The position numbers and the translations under genes are program-made. This document shows, one piece after another, positions 9,557 to 18,537 of a stretch of 47,757 nt of DNA. Each line of letters begins with the position of its first letter. Position 1 is the stretch's first letter. The stretch comes from Peptoniphilaceae bacterium AM52-5BH (GTDB taxonomy: Bacteria; Bacillota; Clostridia; Tissierellales; Peptoniphilaceae). Below the pieces are notes generated by a model that did no database searches, was not told the origin of the DNA, and was given only the letters and a program-made list of their open reading frames with translations. Location of the stretch: assembly GCA_027669155.1 (NCBI GenBank), contig JAQEDR010000021.1:1-47757 (forward strand). The letters are read 5' to 3'.

Positions 9557-10159
9557 ATGAACAATAAAAAAATGACTACAAAAGATGTAGTAACAGTAGC
9601 TATTATGATTGCTTTATTTTATGCAATTTCTATTGTTATTGGAATGAGTATGGTTGCTGTTCCAGTTGTATATATTTATGGTACTGCTGGAATTGAAATG
9701 TTTATAGGAGCTATTTTCTACTTAGTAGCAGCTAACAGACTTAATAAACACGGGCTATTATTTATATGGATATTAATTTATGGTCTTATTACAGCAGCTA
9801 TGGGTTATGTGTTTATGCTTCCATATTTTATTGGACTTGCTATTTTGTGTGAAATAGTAATGATAGGCAAAGACACTTATATAAATCCAATAAGAAATAT
9901 GATTGGCTGGAGTGTTTATGGTGCTGGTATGTTCATGGGAATAGGAGTTCCATGTTGGATAGCTTGGGAATCTTATCAAAAGCAAGCTTTAGAGAGTGGA
10001 TTTGCAGATAAGACATTAACATTGCAATATAATTTGGTATCTTCACCAAAACTACTATTATTAGGTGTAACAATAACCGTTATATTGTCTGCTTTAGGTG
10101 TTTTGTTTGCACAAAAAATTCTTAAAAAACACTTTAAAAAGGCGGGTATTTTAGAGTAA
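9557..10159 (+). CDS. ECF transporter S component, MptD/Trep_Strep-like
   Basis: A 200-aa, highly hydrophobic protein with about five to six membrane segments and an N-terminal KKMTTKDVVTVAIMIALFYAIS typical of substrate-binding S components; the pattern resembles the MptD (Trep_Strep) family. It starts at ATG after CGGAGGTG. S components bind the small-molecule substrate and dock on the T and ATPase subunits, which are encoded directly downstream. Because the operon sits behind metallophore biosynthesis genes, the likely cargo is the metal-metallophore complex, but substrate choice cannot be read from the sequence. Gene order S-T-A, spacing of 17 nt or less and same strand support one operon through 17207. 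Confidence 0.8.
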   Translation: MNNKKMTTKDVVTVAIMIALFYAISIVIGMSMVAVPVVYIYGTAGIEMFIGAIFYLVAANRLNKHGLLFIWILIYGLITAAMGYVFMLPYFIGLAILCEIVMIGKDTYINPIRNMIGWSVYGAGMFMGIGVPCWIAWESYQKQALESGFADKTLTLQYNLVSSPKLLLLGVTITVILSALGVLFAQKILKKHFKKAGILE

Positions 10160-10176
10160 ATGGAGATATATAGGAA

Positions 10177-10851
10177 ATGAAAATAGAAAAAATAAGTGGA
10201 ATAACTTGTATTTTTTTAACTATTATTTCCTGTATGGTGTCAATATTTACAAAAAGTTACTATATGCATGCTCTGTTTGTAGGATGGCTTTGTATGCTTT
10301 TAGCATATTTTGGTTTTATCAAACAGAGCATAATTTATTTTATGATATATAGTTTTACTACATTTTGGTTATTAAAAATGATACCTAGTGGTGTAGTTAT
10401 AATTTCACCAATGCTTTTGGGAATGTTGTATAAATTCATAGTTCCAATCATGGCAGGATTTTTAACTTTTAAGATACCATCAGGAAAATTAATTTCAATA
10501 TTTCACAAATTAATGTTGCCACGAAATTTTGTACTTATATTAACGGTAATTATTCGATTTGTACCAACAATTGCTGGGGAATTTAGAACAATAAAAGAAG
10601 CTATGAAAGTAAGGGGATTTACAGGTAACTTTTTTCATATTTTATCAAATCCTTTGAGGACTCTTGAATATGCTATAGTTCCTTTAATTTTTCGTTCTAT
10701 AAAAGTAGGAGATGAATTATCAGCAGCAGCGATTGTTAGAGGAATTGAAAACCCAATAAAAAGGGATTCATATTATAGTAACAAGTTGTGTAAATTAGAC
10801 ATAATTATAATAACTGCAAGCTTTGTTTTATTTATATTATGTCTTATATGA
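10177..10851 (+). CDS. ECF transporter transmembrane (T) component
   Basis: A 224-aa EcfT/CbiQ-type protein with about five membrane helices and two cytoplasmic Ala-Arg-Gly-like coupling signatures: KEAMKVRGF (near residue 145) and AAAIVRGIE (near residue 190). These grip the ATPase subunits. It begins 17 nt after the S component, and its stop codon lies in the leader of the ATPase gene. It joins the S component and the double ATPase into one importer complex in the membrane. Confidence 0.85.
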   Translation: MKIEKISGITCIFLTIISCMVSIFTKSYYMHALFVGWLCMLLAYFGFIKQSIIYFMIYSFTTFWLLKMIPSGVVIISPMLLGMLYKFIVPIMAGFLTFKIPSGKLISIFHKLMLPRNFVLILTVIIRFVPTIAGEFRTIKEAMKVRGFTGNFFHILSNPLRTLEYAIVPLIFRSIKVGDELSAAAIVRGIENPIKRDSYYSNKLCKLDIIIITASFVLFILCLI

Positions 10852-10862
10852 GAGGTGCATCA

Positions 10863-12347
10863 TTGAATAATAAACTGGAAATTAGGAAATTATCTTTTTC
10901 ATATAATAGCAATAAAGATGAACAGTTGAAAGATATAAATTTAGACATTAAAGATGGTGAATGTTGTGTAATTATAGGGGAGTCGGGATGTGGCAAGTCT
11001 ACTTTGACAAGGGCTATAAATGGATTAATTCCAAATTTTTACGAAGGAAATTTAGATGGAGAAGTATTTATTGATGGCAAATCTATCAGAAATTTAAAAT
11101 CCTGGGAAATAGCAAAGTTAGTCGGTAATGTATTTCAAGATCCTAGAAGCCAATTTTTTGCCAATGAAGTTAATGGAGAAATTGCATTTGGACCGGAAAA
11201 TTTGGGATATAAGCGTGATGAAATAATAAGAAGAGTAAATGAATCAACTGAGAAAATGAATATTGATAAATTGCTAAATAATAGGATATACAATTTATCC
11301 TATGGAATTAGGCAAAAAGTAGCAATTTGTTCAGCAAGAGCCATTGAACCATCTATTTATGTATTTGATGAACCATCTGCAAATCTTGATTTACAATCAA
11401 TATATAAATTTTCAAAACTTGTAATGGACTTAAAAAATGAAGGAAAAACTATAGTAATTGTTGAGCATAGGTTATTTTATTTAAAAGGAATAGCTGATAG
11501 GTATTTATTGATACAAAATGGATCTTTAATAAATAGTTATAAAGCAGAAGAATTTGAAAAAATCAGTTCAAAAGACTTAAATGCATTGGGCTTACGCTCA
11601 ATAAATCTTAATGATATTGTTGTAGATGACCACAAAGTTAAAGAAAAAGAAATTAGTAGTGACAATTCTTTTGATTTTGAGGCGAAAAATATTAGTAAAA
11701 AATATAAAAATAATTTCGTACTAAAAGATGTGTCACTTAAATTTGATAGCAATGAGACTATTGCTTTAGTAGGAATAAATGGAACAGGTAAAAGTACACT
11801 CGGTAAAATTTATTCTGGGATTCAAAATCAGACTGATGGAGAAATAAAGATAAATGGACTCAAAGCTAATAAAAAGATGAGGTTAAGCAAAGTGTGGTAT
11901 ATTCCTCAAGATTTAGACTCTCAATTATTTGGGGAAGATTTGATGGATGAATTATTAACTGGGTTAAAAAATAGAGAAGATTATATCACGAAAGCAGAGG
12001 AACTTTTAAAAAAAGTTGGATTATTTGATATAAGAGATAAGCATCCAGCAACTTTATCAGGTGGTCAAAAACAGAGATTGGTTCTATGCGTAGCTATGTT
12101 GAGAGAAACACCTTTTATTATATTGGATGAGCCTACATCAGGGCTTGATTTCAGGAGTATGGATAAGGTGGGGAGATTAATCAAAGAGGAACAAGAAAAA
12201 GGAACAAAATTTTTGATAATTTCTCATGATATTGAATTTATAGCAAAGACGTGTGATAGACTTGTAAAACTAGAGAATGGGATAATAACAGAAGATTTTT
12301 ATATTGATAATATAGGACAGCTGTTAAGAGCTATGGAGGCTAAATAA
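10863..12347 (+). CDS. ECF transporter double ATPase (EcfA1-EcfA2 fusion)
   Basis: About 494 aa with two complete ABC ATPase domains. Domain 1 has GESGCGKST, signature LSYGIRQK (a variant of LSGGQ) and YVFDEPSANLD. Domain 2 has GINGTGKST, signature LSGGQKQR and IILDEPTSGLD. It powers the ECF importer encoded just upstream. I prefer the TTG start at 10863, which has AGAGGTG six bases upstream; ATGs at 10839 and 10848 lie inside or at the end of the T-component gene and lack a Shine-Dalgarno. The degenerate signature in the first half suggests that one of the two ATP sites may be weaker, as in many asymmetric ABC pairs. Confidence 0.88.
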   Translation: MNNKLEIRKLSFSYNSNKDEQLKDINLDIKDGECCVIIGESGCGKSTLTRAINGLIPNFYEGNLDGEVFIDGKSIRNLKSWEIAKLVGNVFQDPRSQFFANEVNGEIAFGPENLGYKRDEIIRRVNESTEKMNIDKLLNNRIYNLSYGIRQKVAICSARAIEPSIYVFDEPSANLDLQSIYKFSKLVMDLKNEGKTIVIVEHRLFYLKGIADRYLLIQNGSLINSYKAEEFEKISSKDLNALGLRSINLNDIVVDDHKVKEKEISSDNSFDFEAKNISKKYKNNFVLKDVSLKFDSNETIALVGINGTGKSTLGKIYSGIQNQTDGEIKINGLKANKKMRLSKVWYIPQDLDSQLFGEDLMDELLTGLKNREDYITKAEELLKKVGLFDIRDKHPATLSGGQKQRLVLCVAMLRETPFIILDEPTSGLDFRSMDKVGRLIKEEQEKGTKFLIISHDIEFIAKTCDRLVKLENGIITEDFYIDNIGQLLRAMEAK

Positions 12348-12362
12348 TTTAGGAGGTGCGTA

Positions 12363-14075
12363 ATGGAAGTTTTAAAAAAGCATATAGGACAAATTTTATC
12401 ATCAGTTATTATTGCAGTAATTGGTGTTTTTTGTAGTGTTGTACCATATTTTGCTTTAGCTAAGATTACTCAAAATATAGCAATTAGTAATACAGATTTA
12501 GAATTCTATATAAGACCGATTTTGCTTATTTTAGGTGGGTTAATAGGAAGTGTTATTTTTCATGAGATTTCAACTTTAATTTCTCACAATTTAGCATTTC
12601 GCATAATAGAGGATGAGAGGAAGAAACTTGTAAGAAAAATTAATAGATTATCAATGGGAGAGATTGAAAAACGATCTAGTGGAGAATGGACTCAGTTTAT
12701 GGTAGAAACTTTGAATAAAATTGAGCAACCGATAGCTCATGTTATTCCTGAAGTAATAGCTAATCTTATCATTCCAATCGCTTTAGTAGTTATTATTTTT
12801 ATAATGGATTGGAGGATTGGAATTGCAAATCTTATTACATTACCACTAGGGGTGTTATTTTCAATTCTAATGATGGGTGGATATGAAGAAAAATCACGAA
12901 ATTATCAAGAAGCCGCAAAAAACATGAATACAACAGCTGTTGAATATATTAGAGGTATTCAAGTTATAAAGGCATTCAATAAATCTGCATCATCATATGG
13001 AAAATTTGTAGATGCTGTAAATAGTAATAGAGACAGTATGCTAAATTGGTATTTAAGTGTTTGTTTCTATATGACAGCAGCAATGGAAGTTTTACCATCA
13101 ACTTTATTATTTGTTTTACCAACTTCTTTATACTTGTATATGAATGGAAGTATTGAAGTAGGCAATCTAATAATGTGTGTTTTATTATCTTATGCCTGCT
13201 ACAAACCTTTGATTAAAGCTATGAGTCATATGGATACTATGGCGAATGTAAGAGTTGTAATAGATGAAATAAAAAATGTTATGGAGTTACCAGAGTTAGA
13301 ACGAGGTAATGGAGAGGAAAAAATAAGATCATACGATATTAATTTTGAAAATGTATGTTTTGCCTATAATGATAAGAAAAAAGTTTTTGATAACTTATCC
13401 TTTAGTGCAAAAGAAAATAAACTTACAGCTATTGTTGGTTATTCTGGCGGTGGAAAATCCACTATTGCTAAGCTAATTGCGGGATATTGGAACATTAATA
13501 AAGGAAAAATATCCGTAGGAAATGTAAATCTTAAAGATGTTTCTCTTGAAAAGAACATGGAACTTGTAACCTATGTATCACAAGAAAATTATCTATTTAG
13601 AAAAAGTATTATAGATAATATGAGAATGGCAAATCAAAATGCTAGTATTGAAGAGATAAAAGACGCTTGTAAAAAGGCTTCTTGTCATGACTTTATTATG
13701 AGTCTTCCTAATGGATATGAAACCATAATTGGAGAATCTGGGAGCAACTTGTCTGGAGGAGAGAGACAAAGACTTACAATAGCAAGAGCTTTGCTTAAAG
13801 ATAGCCCAATAGTTTTATTAGACGAAGCTACAGCATATTCTGATCCAGATAATGAAGCTGAAATTCAAAAATCTATAGATGCATTAGTTGAAAATAAAAC
13901 GGTTATTATGATTGCTCATAGGCTTTCTACAATAATAGGAGCCGATAAGATCATAGTATTAAACAATGGGGAAATTGAAGCAGAAGGAACTCATAAAGAA
14001 CTTCTTGGAAAAAGTGAAACATATGCAAAAATGTGGAAATCACACATAAGTTTATCAAACGATAGGGGTGAGTAA
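12363..14075 (+). CDS. ABC transporter, fused permease-ATPase (YbtP/YbtQ-like), first half
   Basis: A 570-aa type IV ABC half-transporter: about six membrane helices in residues 1-300, then an ATPase domain with VGYSGGGKST (Walker A), NLSGGERQR (signature), VLLDEATAYSD (Walker B) and the switch His in MIAHRLST. It starts after TAGGAGGTGCG. The next gene encodes a second half-transporter, starting at the base after this stop, so the two almost certainly form a heterodimer. In yersiniabactin and equibactin loci the equivalent pair (YbtP and YbtQ) imports the ferric siderophore although it has exporter architecture. I infer the same here; export remains possible. Confidence 0.88.
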   Translation: MEVLKKHIGQILSSVIIAVIGVFCSVVPYFALAKITQNIAISNTDLEFYIRPILLILGGLIGSVIFHEISTLISHNLAFRIIEDERKKLVRKINRLSMGEIEKRSSGEWTQFMVETLNKIEQPIAHVIPEVIANLIIPIALVVIIFIMDWRIGIANLITLPLGVLFSILMMGGYEEKSRNYQEAAKNMNTTAVEYIRGIQVIKAFNKSASSYGKFVDAVNSNRDSMLNWYLSVCFYMTAAMEVLPSTLLFVLPTSLYLYMNGSIEVGNLIMCVLLSYACYKPLIKAMSHMDTMANVRVVIDEIKNVMELPELERGNGEEKIRSYDINFENVCFAYNDKKKVFDNLSFSAKENKLTAIVGYSGGGKSTIAKLIAGYWNINKGKISVGNVNLKDVSLEKNMELVTYVSQENYLFRKSIIDNMRMANQNASIEEIKDACKKASCHDFIMSLPNGYETIIGESGSNLSGGERQRLTIARALLKDSPIVLLDEATAYSDPDNEAEIQKSIDALVENKTVIMIAHRLSTIIGADKIIVLNNGEIEAEGTHKELLGKSETYAKMWKSHISLSNDRGE

Positions 14076-15821
14076 ATGAAAGAATTAATTCACAAGTTAT
14101 ATTGGGTCGCTGGAAAAGAATCTTCCAAAATTAGCAAGATGTTTTTCTTTGAAGTATTAAAAAGTATATTTGAAGGAATATCCCTTGGAGCTACAATGTT
14201 GCTTTTACTTAAAATATTTCAAAATATATTTGAAGGAAGAAATATTACACAAGAAGACATCTATGTCGTATTTGCAATAGCTCTACTAAGTGTAGTAGGG
14301 AAAATATTATCTAGTTATATGGCTGATAGAAATAAATACATCGCAACTTACAATATGGGAGCAGAAAATAGGCTATATATAGGTGATCAGCTAAAAAAAG
14401 TGAATATGGGATATTTTAGCAGTAATCGCCTTGGAAATATTTCAGGCGGATTAACCACAGTTATAGGTGAACTTGAAACCGTAGGAGTTAATATAATAGA
14501 AACTTTATTTGTGGGAGTAATTCAAACTATAATAATGGCGATATTTATGATTCCGTTTGATATAGTTACAGGTTCTATAATTTTAGGAACTTTATTCTTA
14601 GGAATGTTATGCAATGTTATCTTTCAAAAGAAATCAGATGAGTTGACTAAAAAATTACAAGCGTTAAAAATAAATCTAAATGCATCTACTTTAGAGTATG
14701 TTAAAGGTATTAGCGTCATTAAGTCGTTTGGAAAAAGTGGTGAAATGACTAAAGAATTGGACAGAGAGATTTATAAAAATAGAATAGGCTTTATAAATGT
14801 TGAAAAAACTGTAGCACCTGCTGCTTTGATATTTCTAATTATATTTAAATTAGGGATTTGTCTTATTATATTTTCAGCTATTTATAGATTTTGTATAGGA
14901 GAAATTGATCACTATAAAGCTGTAATGCTTGTAGTGTCAAGTTTTATTGTTTTTTCTGGTTTTGAAATGGCTGGAAGTATGCAAAACGTTAGAGGAATAG
15001 CTATACAAAACTTGGATTCAATTGCTAAACTTAGGAATTTACCAACAATTTCAGAAGGCACAAGAACAAGCTTTGAAAAAGGAGATATAAATCTAAAGGA
15101 CGTTGACTTCTCATATGACGAACAGAACTTATTTAACCGTTTAAATTTAGATATTCCAAAAGGTAAGACTACAGCAATTGTAGGTGGTTCTGGAAGTGGA
15201 AAAACAACACTTTGTAATTTGATAGCTAGATTTTGGGATGTAGATTCTGGAGAAATATTGATTGATGATAATAACATAAAAGATTTTAGGTATGACAATC
15301 TGTTATCTAATTTCACTTTTGTTTTTCAAGACGTCTATTTATTTGATGACACTATAAAAAACAACATTAAGTTCGGAAATCCAGAAGCTAGTGATGAGGA
15401 AGTTATTAATGTTGCTAAGCAAGCACAGTGTCATGAATTTATTATGAAGTTGTCAGATGGTTATGACACAGTTTTACAAGAGGGTGGTTCAAATTTATCT
15501 GGAGGAGAGCGTCAGAGAATATCTATAGCAAGAGCTATGCTAAAACCAAGCAGAATTGTTATTCTTGACGAAGCTACTTCAAGTGTAGATCCAGAAAATG
15601 AACAACAACTTATAACTGCTTTAAACAATTTGTTAAAAGATAAAACTGTAATTGTGATTGCACATAAACTTGAAACTATTAAAAATGCTGATCAAATTGT
15701 TGTTATGGATAAAGGAAATATTGAAAGTATTGGTAAACATAAAGAGCTTATGGAAAAATCACACATATACAAGAGTTTTATTGAGAAAAGAGAAAAAGCT
15801 ACTGGTTGGAAAATTGAATAA
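14076..15821 (+). CDS. ABC transporter, fused permease-ATPase (YbtP/YbtQ-like), second half
   Basis: A 581-aa partner of the preceding half-transporter, with the same layout: membrane domain in roughly residues 1-310 and ATPase with VGGSGSGKTT, NLSGGERQR, VILDEATSSVD and the switch His in VIAHKLET. Its ATG directly abuts the previous stop codon (TAAATG) with AGGGGTG as ribosome binding site inside the upstream gene, which points to translational coupling at a 1:1 ratio. Both ATPases keep all catalytic motifs, so no degenerate site is evident. Confidence 0.88.
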   Translation: MKELIHKLYWVAGKESSKISKMFFFEVLKSIFEGISLGATMLLLLKIFQNIFEGRNITQEDIYVVFAIALLSVVGKILSSYMADRNKYIATYNMGAENRLYIGDQLKKVNMGYFSSNRLGNISGGLTTVIGELETVGVNIIETLFVGVIQTIIMAIFMIPFDIVTGSIILGTLFLGMLCNVIFQKKSDELTKKLQALKINLNASTLEYVKGISVIKSFGKSGEMTKELDREIYKNRIGFINVEKTVAPAALIFLIIFKLGICLIIFSAIYRFCIGEIDHYKAVMLVVSSFIVFSGFEMAGSMQNVRGIAIQNLDSIAKLRNLPTISEGTRTSFEKGDINLKDVDFSYDEQNLFNRLNLDIPKGKTTAIVGGSGSGKTTLCNLIARFWDVDSGEILIDDNNIKDFRYDNLLSNFTFVFQDVYLFDDTIKNNIKFGNPEASDEEVINVAKQAQCHEFIMKLSDGYDTVLQEGGSNLSGGERQRISIARAMLKPSRIVILDEATSSVDPENEQQLITALNNLLKDKTVIVIAHKLETIKNADQIVVMDKGNIESIGKHKELMEKSHIYKSFIEKREKATGWKIE

Positions 15822-15842
15822 AATTTAATAGAGGATGATTTT

Positions 15843-17207
15843 ATGAAACAAGATATGAAAGAACAATTATTAACAAAAAGACCCATAGATTTACTTTTTC
15901 AATTATCTGTCCCTGCTGTAATAGGAATGATAGTAATAGGTCTTTATCCACTAATGGATGGAATTTTTGCAGGAAATATTATAGGACAAACAGCAATGAC
16001 AGCTTGTGGTGTAGCTATGCCACTTACATTTTTCAATAGTGGTGTATCTACACTTATAGGCGTAGGTTCAGCATCAGTTTTATCAAGAGCTATAGGAAAG
16101 GGCGACAAAAAAACAGTTGATAAAATTATGGGGAATTTAATCTTTTGGGTTATTCTATTCTCATCAATTATTACAATAGGCGGAATTTTACTTGCACCAC
16201 ATTTTTTAGATATGGTTGGAGCAAGTGGTGAAATTAAAGAATATGGTATCAGATATTTACGCGTGATTTTCATTGGTTCTTTATTTGTAAACTTTACTCA
16301 ATCAGCAAACATGGTTATGCGTGGAGAAGGATTAATGAAAAAAGCCATGCTTATTATGGGGCTAGGGGCTTTTTTAAACATAATTCTTGATCCTATTCTA
16401 ATGAAATTAATGGGAAAATATGCAATTGAAGGTGCAGCACTTGCAACTATTACAGCACAATTAGTTCAAGCAATAATAACACTCCATTACTTCAAATATA
16501 AAAGTAAAGCAGTAAAAATAAATAAAATCAAACCTGATCAGGAAATAAAAAAAGAAATGTTTGGCGTAGGGTCATCTGCTATGATGATGCAAATTTTATT
16601 TATGATTCAACAAACAATGCTATATAAAATGTCATTTAAATATGGCGGAGATACAAATGCTATCTTGATGGCAGCAACACTTAGAATATATGCCTTTTCA
16701 TTCATTCCACTTTGGGGAATGAGTCAAGGTTTACAACCTGTAGTTGGTACAAATTTTGGAGCGAAAAAATACGACAGAGTAAAAGAAGCTATGAAAGTAT
16801 TTTCTATCGGAGGATTAGTTCTTGCATCAATATTTTGGATACCAGCATTAGCATTTTCAAAGAATATACTTTCCTTATTTGGAGTAGAAGAAAGTATTAT
16901 AACTCAGGGAATAGGGAACTTTAGACTATTTTATTCTATCTTTATCCTATATGGAGTAATGGTAATGACTATAACATTCTTCCAATCAATAGGAAACGCT
17001 AAAAAAGCCGGCATAATAGTAATGCTAAGACAGTTATTTTTATTCGTACCTGCCATGATTATTTTACCAATGATATTTGGAGTTAAAGCAGTATGGTTTG
17101 CAGAACCCCTTGTAGATTTAATTATGATAATAGCTGGTGTAGTAATGATGTTTGGGGAATTAAATAGGATGGATAAAATTAGTTTGAAAAATTCAAGTAA
17201 TGAATAA
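15843..17207 (+). CDS. MATE family multidrug/metabolite exporter
   Basis: A 454-aa protein with about 12 membrane segments in two repeats and MATE-type signatures (PAVIGMIVIGLYPLMDGIFAG near the N-terminus; MGLGAFLNIILDPILM around residue 180). It resembles the MepA/NorM-like branch. As the last gene of the transport operon it is well placed to export the finished, metal-free metallophore, while the ECF and ABC systems import the loaded form. This division of labour is inference from context. Start ATG has GAGGATG upstream. Confidence 0.88.
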   Translation: MKQDMKEQLLTKRPIDLLFQLSVPAVIGMIVIGLYPLMDGIFAGNIIGQTAMTACGVAMPLTFFNSGVSTLIGVGSASVLSRAIGKGDKKTVDKIMGNLIFWVILFSSIITIGGILLAPHFLDMVGASGEIKEYGIRYLRVIFIGSLFVNFTQSANMVMRGEGLMKKAMLIMGLGAFLNIILDPILMKLMGKYAIEGAALATITAQLVQAIITLHYFKYKSKAVKINKIKPDQEIKKEMFGVGSSAMMMQILFMIQQTMLYKMSFKYGGDTNAILMAATLRIYAFSFIPLWGMSQGLQPVVGTNFGAKKYDRVKEAMKVFSIGGLVLASIFWIPALAFSKNILSLFGVEESIITQGIGNFRLFYSIFILYGVMVMTITFFQSIGNAKKAGIIVMLRQLFLFVPAMIILPMIFGVKAVWFAEPLVDLIMIIAGVVMMFGELNRMDKISLKNSSNE

Positions 17208-17240
17208 TAAGTGGGTTTATTTAAAAGAATGGAGGGAAAT

Positions 17241-17309
17241 ATGCAAATAAATATAAATAAATTACATTTACCTTTTTTCTTTGGTTTACGCTGTTTACAA
17301 GTTAGATAA
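17241..17309 (+). CDS. Short leader peptide ORF upstream of an attenuator
   Basis: A 22-codon ORF with a strong ribosome binding site (TGGAGGGAAAT) before its ATG. The peptide ends in HLPFFFGLRCLQVR. It is followed by a small hairpin (GAAAG/CTTTC, 17342-17356) and a terminator. This is the layout of translation-dependent attenuators that precede antibiotic-resistance genes in Gram-positive mobile elements. No resistance gene is downstream; the next gene is the sigma-like protein. I do not recognise the peptide itself. Confidence 0.5.
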   Translation: MQININKLHLPFFFGLRCLQVR

Positions 17310-17362
17310 CTCAGTTAAAAAATTAAATACAATTACTATTAGAAAGAGTTTCTTTCATTCTA

Positions 17363-17405
17363 GAGGACTAACCATGCCCAAGAGCAGGAGTCCTCCTTTT
17401 TTTGT
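17363..17405 (+). terminator. Terminator/attenuator after the leader ORF
   Basis: GAGGACT (17363-17369) pairs with AGTCCTC (17389-17395), followed by a run of T. The stem lies 53 nt after the leader ORF stop and 41 nt before the sigma-like gene, so it can act as a conditional terminator for that gene. Confidence 0.75.
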
Positions 17406-17445
17406 CTGAAAACATAAAGACAAAAAAAGAATGGAGGAAACATAA

Positions 17446-17856
17446 ATGACAAAAGAATATTACCTTTATGTCGGTGGGCAAAAAATCAAAGTAAGTGAGC
17501 AGATATACAAAGTTTACTGGCAAGAAAGAGAACACGAAAAATATTTAGAGCAGGTGGACAAGAAAAACCACTTGCTATTTTTTTCGTCCCTAAATCACGA
17601 TGGGAATTTTGAAGATAATTTAGAAGATAAAAATGTTGATGTAGAAAAAGTTGTAGCTACACAAATGATGATTGAAGCATTAAAAAATGCTATGTCAAAG
17701 TTAAATAAGGATGAACGGGAAATCATAGAAAGATTATATTTCAATGATGAAACACTTCGTGCAGTAGCAAAGACTAAAAATATCTCACATCCAACTTTAA
17801 TTAAAAGACGAGATAAAATTTTAGAAAAACTAAAGAAATTTATAGAAGAACTATAA
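17446..17856 (+). CDS. Sigma-70 region 4-like protein of conjugative elements
   Basis: A 136-aa protein. The N-terminal half is YYLYVGGQKIKVSEQIYKVY, a signature seen in small sigma-factor-like proteins of Gram-positive ICEs. The C-terminal half (LNKDEREIIERLYFNDETLR, then AVAKTKNISHPTLIKRRDKI) is a sigma region 4 helix-turn-helix. Region 2 is absent, so it is not a full sigma factor; it may act as an element-encoded transcription activator. ATG follows TGGAGGAAAC. The 20 bases around its ribosome binding site resemble those before the leader ORF at 17226, hinting at a local duplication. Confidence 0.75.
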   Translation: MTKEYYLYVGGQKIKVSEQIYKVYWQEREHEKYLEQVDKKNHLLFFSSLNHDGNFEDNLEDKNVDVEKVVATQMMIEALKNAMSKLNKDEREIIERLYFNDETLRAVAKTKNISHPTLIKRRDKILEKLKKFIEEL

Positions 17857-17867
17857 ATTATGGTTAC

Positions 17868-17920
17868 CAAAGAGGGCAAATTTTCCTTTATAAAGTGAAG
17901 GGGAATTTTGTCCTCTTTTA
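17868..17920 (+). terminator. Terminator after the sigma-like gene
   Basis: AAAGAGGGCAAA on the left pairs with TTTTGTCCTCTTTT on the right (one G-U/mismatch), loop of about 25 nt, T-rich 3' end. Confidence 0.7.
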
Positions 17921-17940
17921 TATAAAAAAGAAATTAATAG

Positions 17941-18271
17941 AAATTTGAACCTTGACAACTGAATAGACCAAGACAGGACATTAACCATTTGTGGAGCTTT
18001 ATAATTTCTTCGCCATAACTTTTCTGCTGATAAGGATTTCGGTTTAAATAAATACTCTAGTTAAAAGAAGGATAAAAGAAAACGAGCGACAAAAAGAAAT
18101 TATATATTCAGCCTAGGAAACTGATGCGTTGAAGCAAATGGGGATAATGATACTTCTACAGTTGTTGCCGGCTCATCTTGAAAAGGGGCGGTGGTGAAAT
18201 TCCAATGTCGTGACCTACACGCCTGTTAATGTCAAAAAACTTAAAAAAATTAAAGATAAGGAGAAGATATT
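17941..18271 (+). other. Unexplained non-coding block in the mobile element
   Basis: No convincing gene lies here. The block opens with CCTTGACAACTGAATAGACC, which resembles the conserved leader/spacer motif seen near rRNA genes, and includes a perfect -35-like TTGACA at 17952. The later part (about 18110-18240) is more GC-rich than its surroundings and has short pairings (CAG-CTG at about 18114-18123; GGCG-CGCC spanning about 18187-18222). It looks like an RNA leader or a regulatory/recombination region conserved with the element, but I cannot name it. It ends at the ribosome binding site of the 55-aa protein. Confidence 0.4.
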
Positions 18272-18439
18272 ATGTGTGATGAACATAATATAAACACAGA
18301 AATGAAAACAGATAAAAAAGATAAACAGATGATAAATCAAATTGATGGTTGGAACATAGAAGTTAAATTTAATGAAAATGGATTTAGTTTAGAAAATTTA
18401 GTAGAGGAATACATCAAAGAAAAAATTTCTGTCTATTAG
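18272..18439 (+). CDS. Small conserved-type protein before the recombinases (55 aa)
   Basis: A 55-aa ORF with a good ribosome binding site (AAGGAGAAG) and ATG. It is acidic and lysine-rich at the N-terminus; the C-terminus (GFSLENLVEEYIKEKISVY) looks like an amphipathic helix. Small proteins with this kind of ending often sit directly upstream of serine recombinase genes in Gram-positive mobile elements, but function is unknown to me. It could be an accessory or directionality factor; no DNA-binding motif is visible. Confidence 0.65.
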   Translation: MCDEHNINTEMKTDKKDKQMINQIDGWNIEVKFNENGFSLENLVEEYIKEKISVY

Positions 18440-18481
18440 GGGCTGACAAAAAATATAAGGAGCGTTATAATATTTTTGTGG

Positions 18482-18537
18482 AAGCCTAACCTTGGTTCGA
18501 TTTATTGTATGTAAATTGAATTAAAGGAGGCTTTTTT
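18482..18537 (+). promoter_or_regulatory. Hairpin enclosing the ribosome binding site of the first recombinase
   Basis: AAGCCT at 18482-18487 is complementary to AGGCTT at 18528-18533, which contains part of the Shine-Dalgarno AAAGGAGG of the recombinase starting at 18538, and a T run follows. The RNA can therefore hide the ribosome binding site or act as a weak terminator. The stem is short (6 bp) and the loop 40 nt, so this is tentative. Confidence 0.35.

Noticed and set aside
17950..17970. rRNA spacer-like sequence CCTTGACAACTGAATAG suggesting an rRNA operon
   Set aside because: No 16S, 23S, 5S or tRNA sequence is nearby; the similarity is limited to about 17 bases.
18138..18197. A 19-codon ORF in the non-coding block (MGIMILLQLLPAHLEKGRW)
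   Set aside because: No ribosome binding site precedes it and it lies within the possible structured region, so I did not call it a gene.
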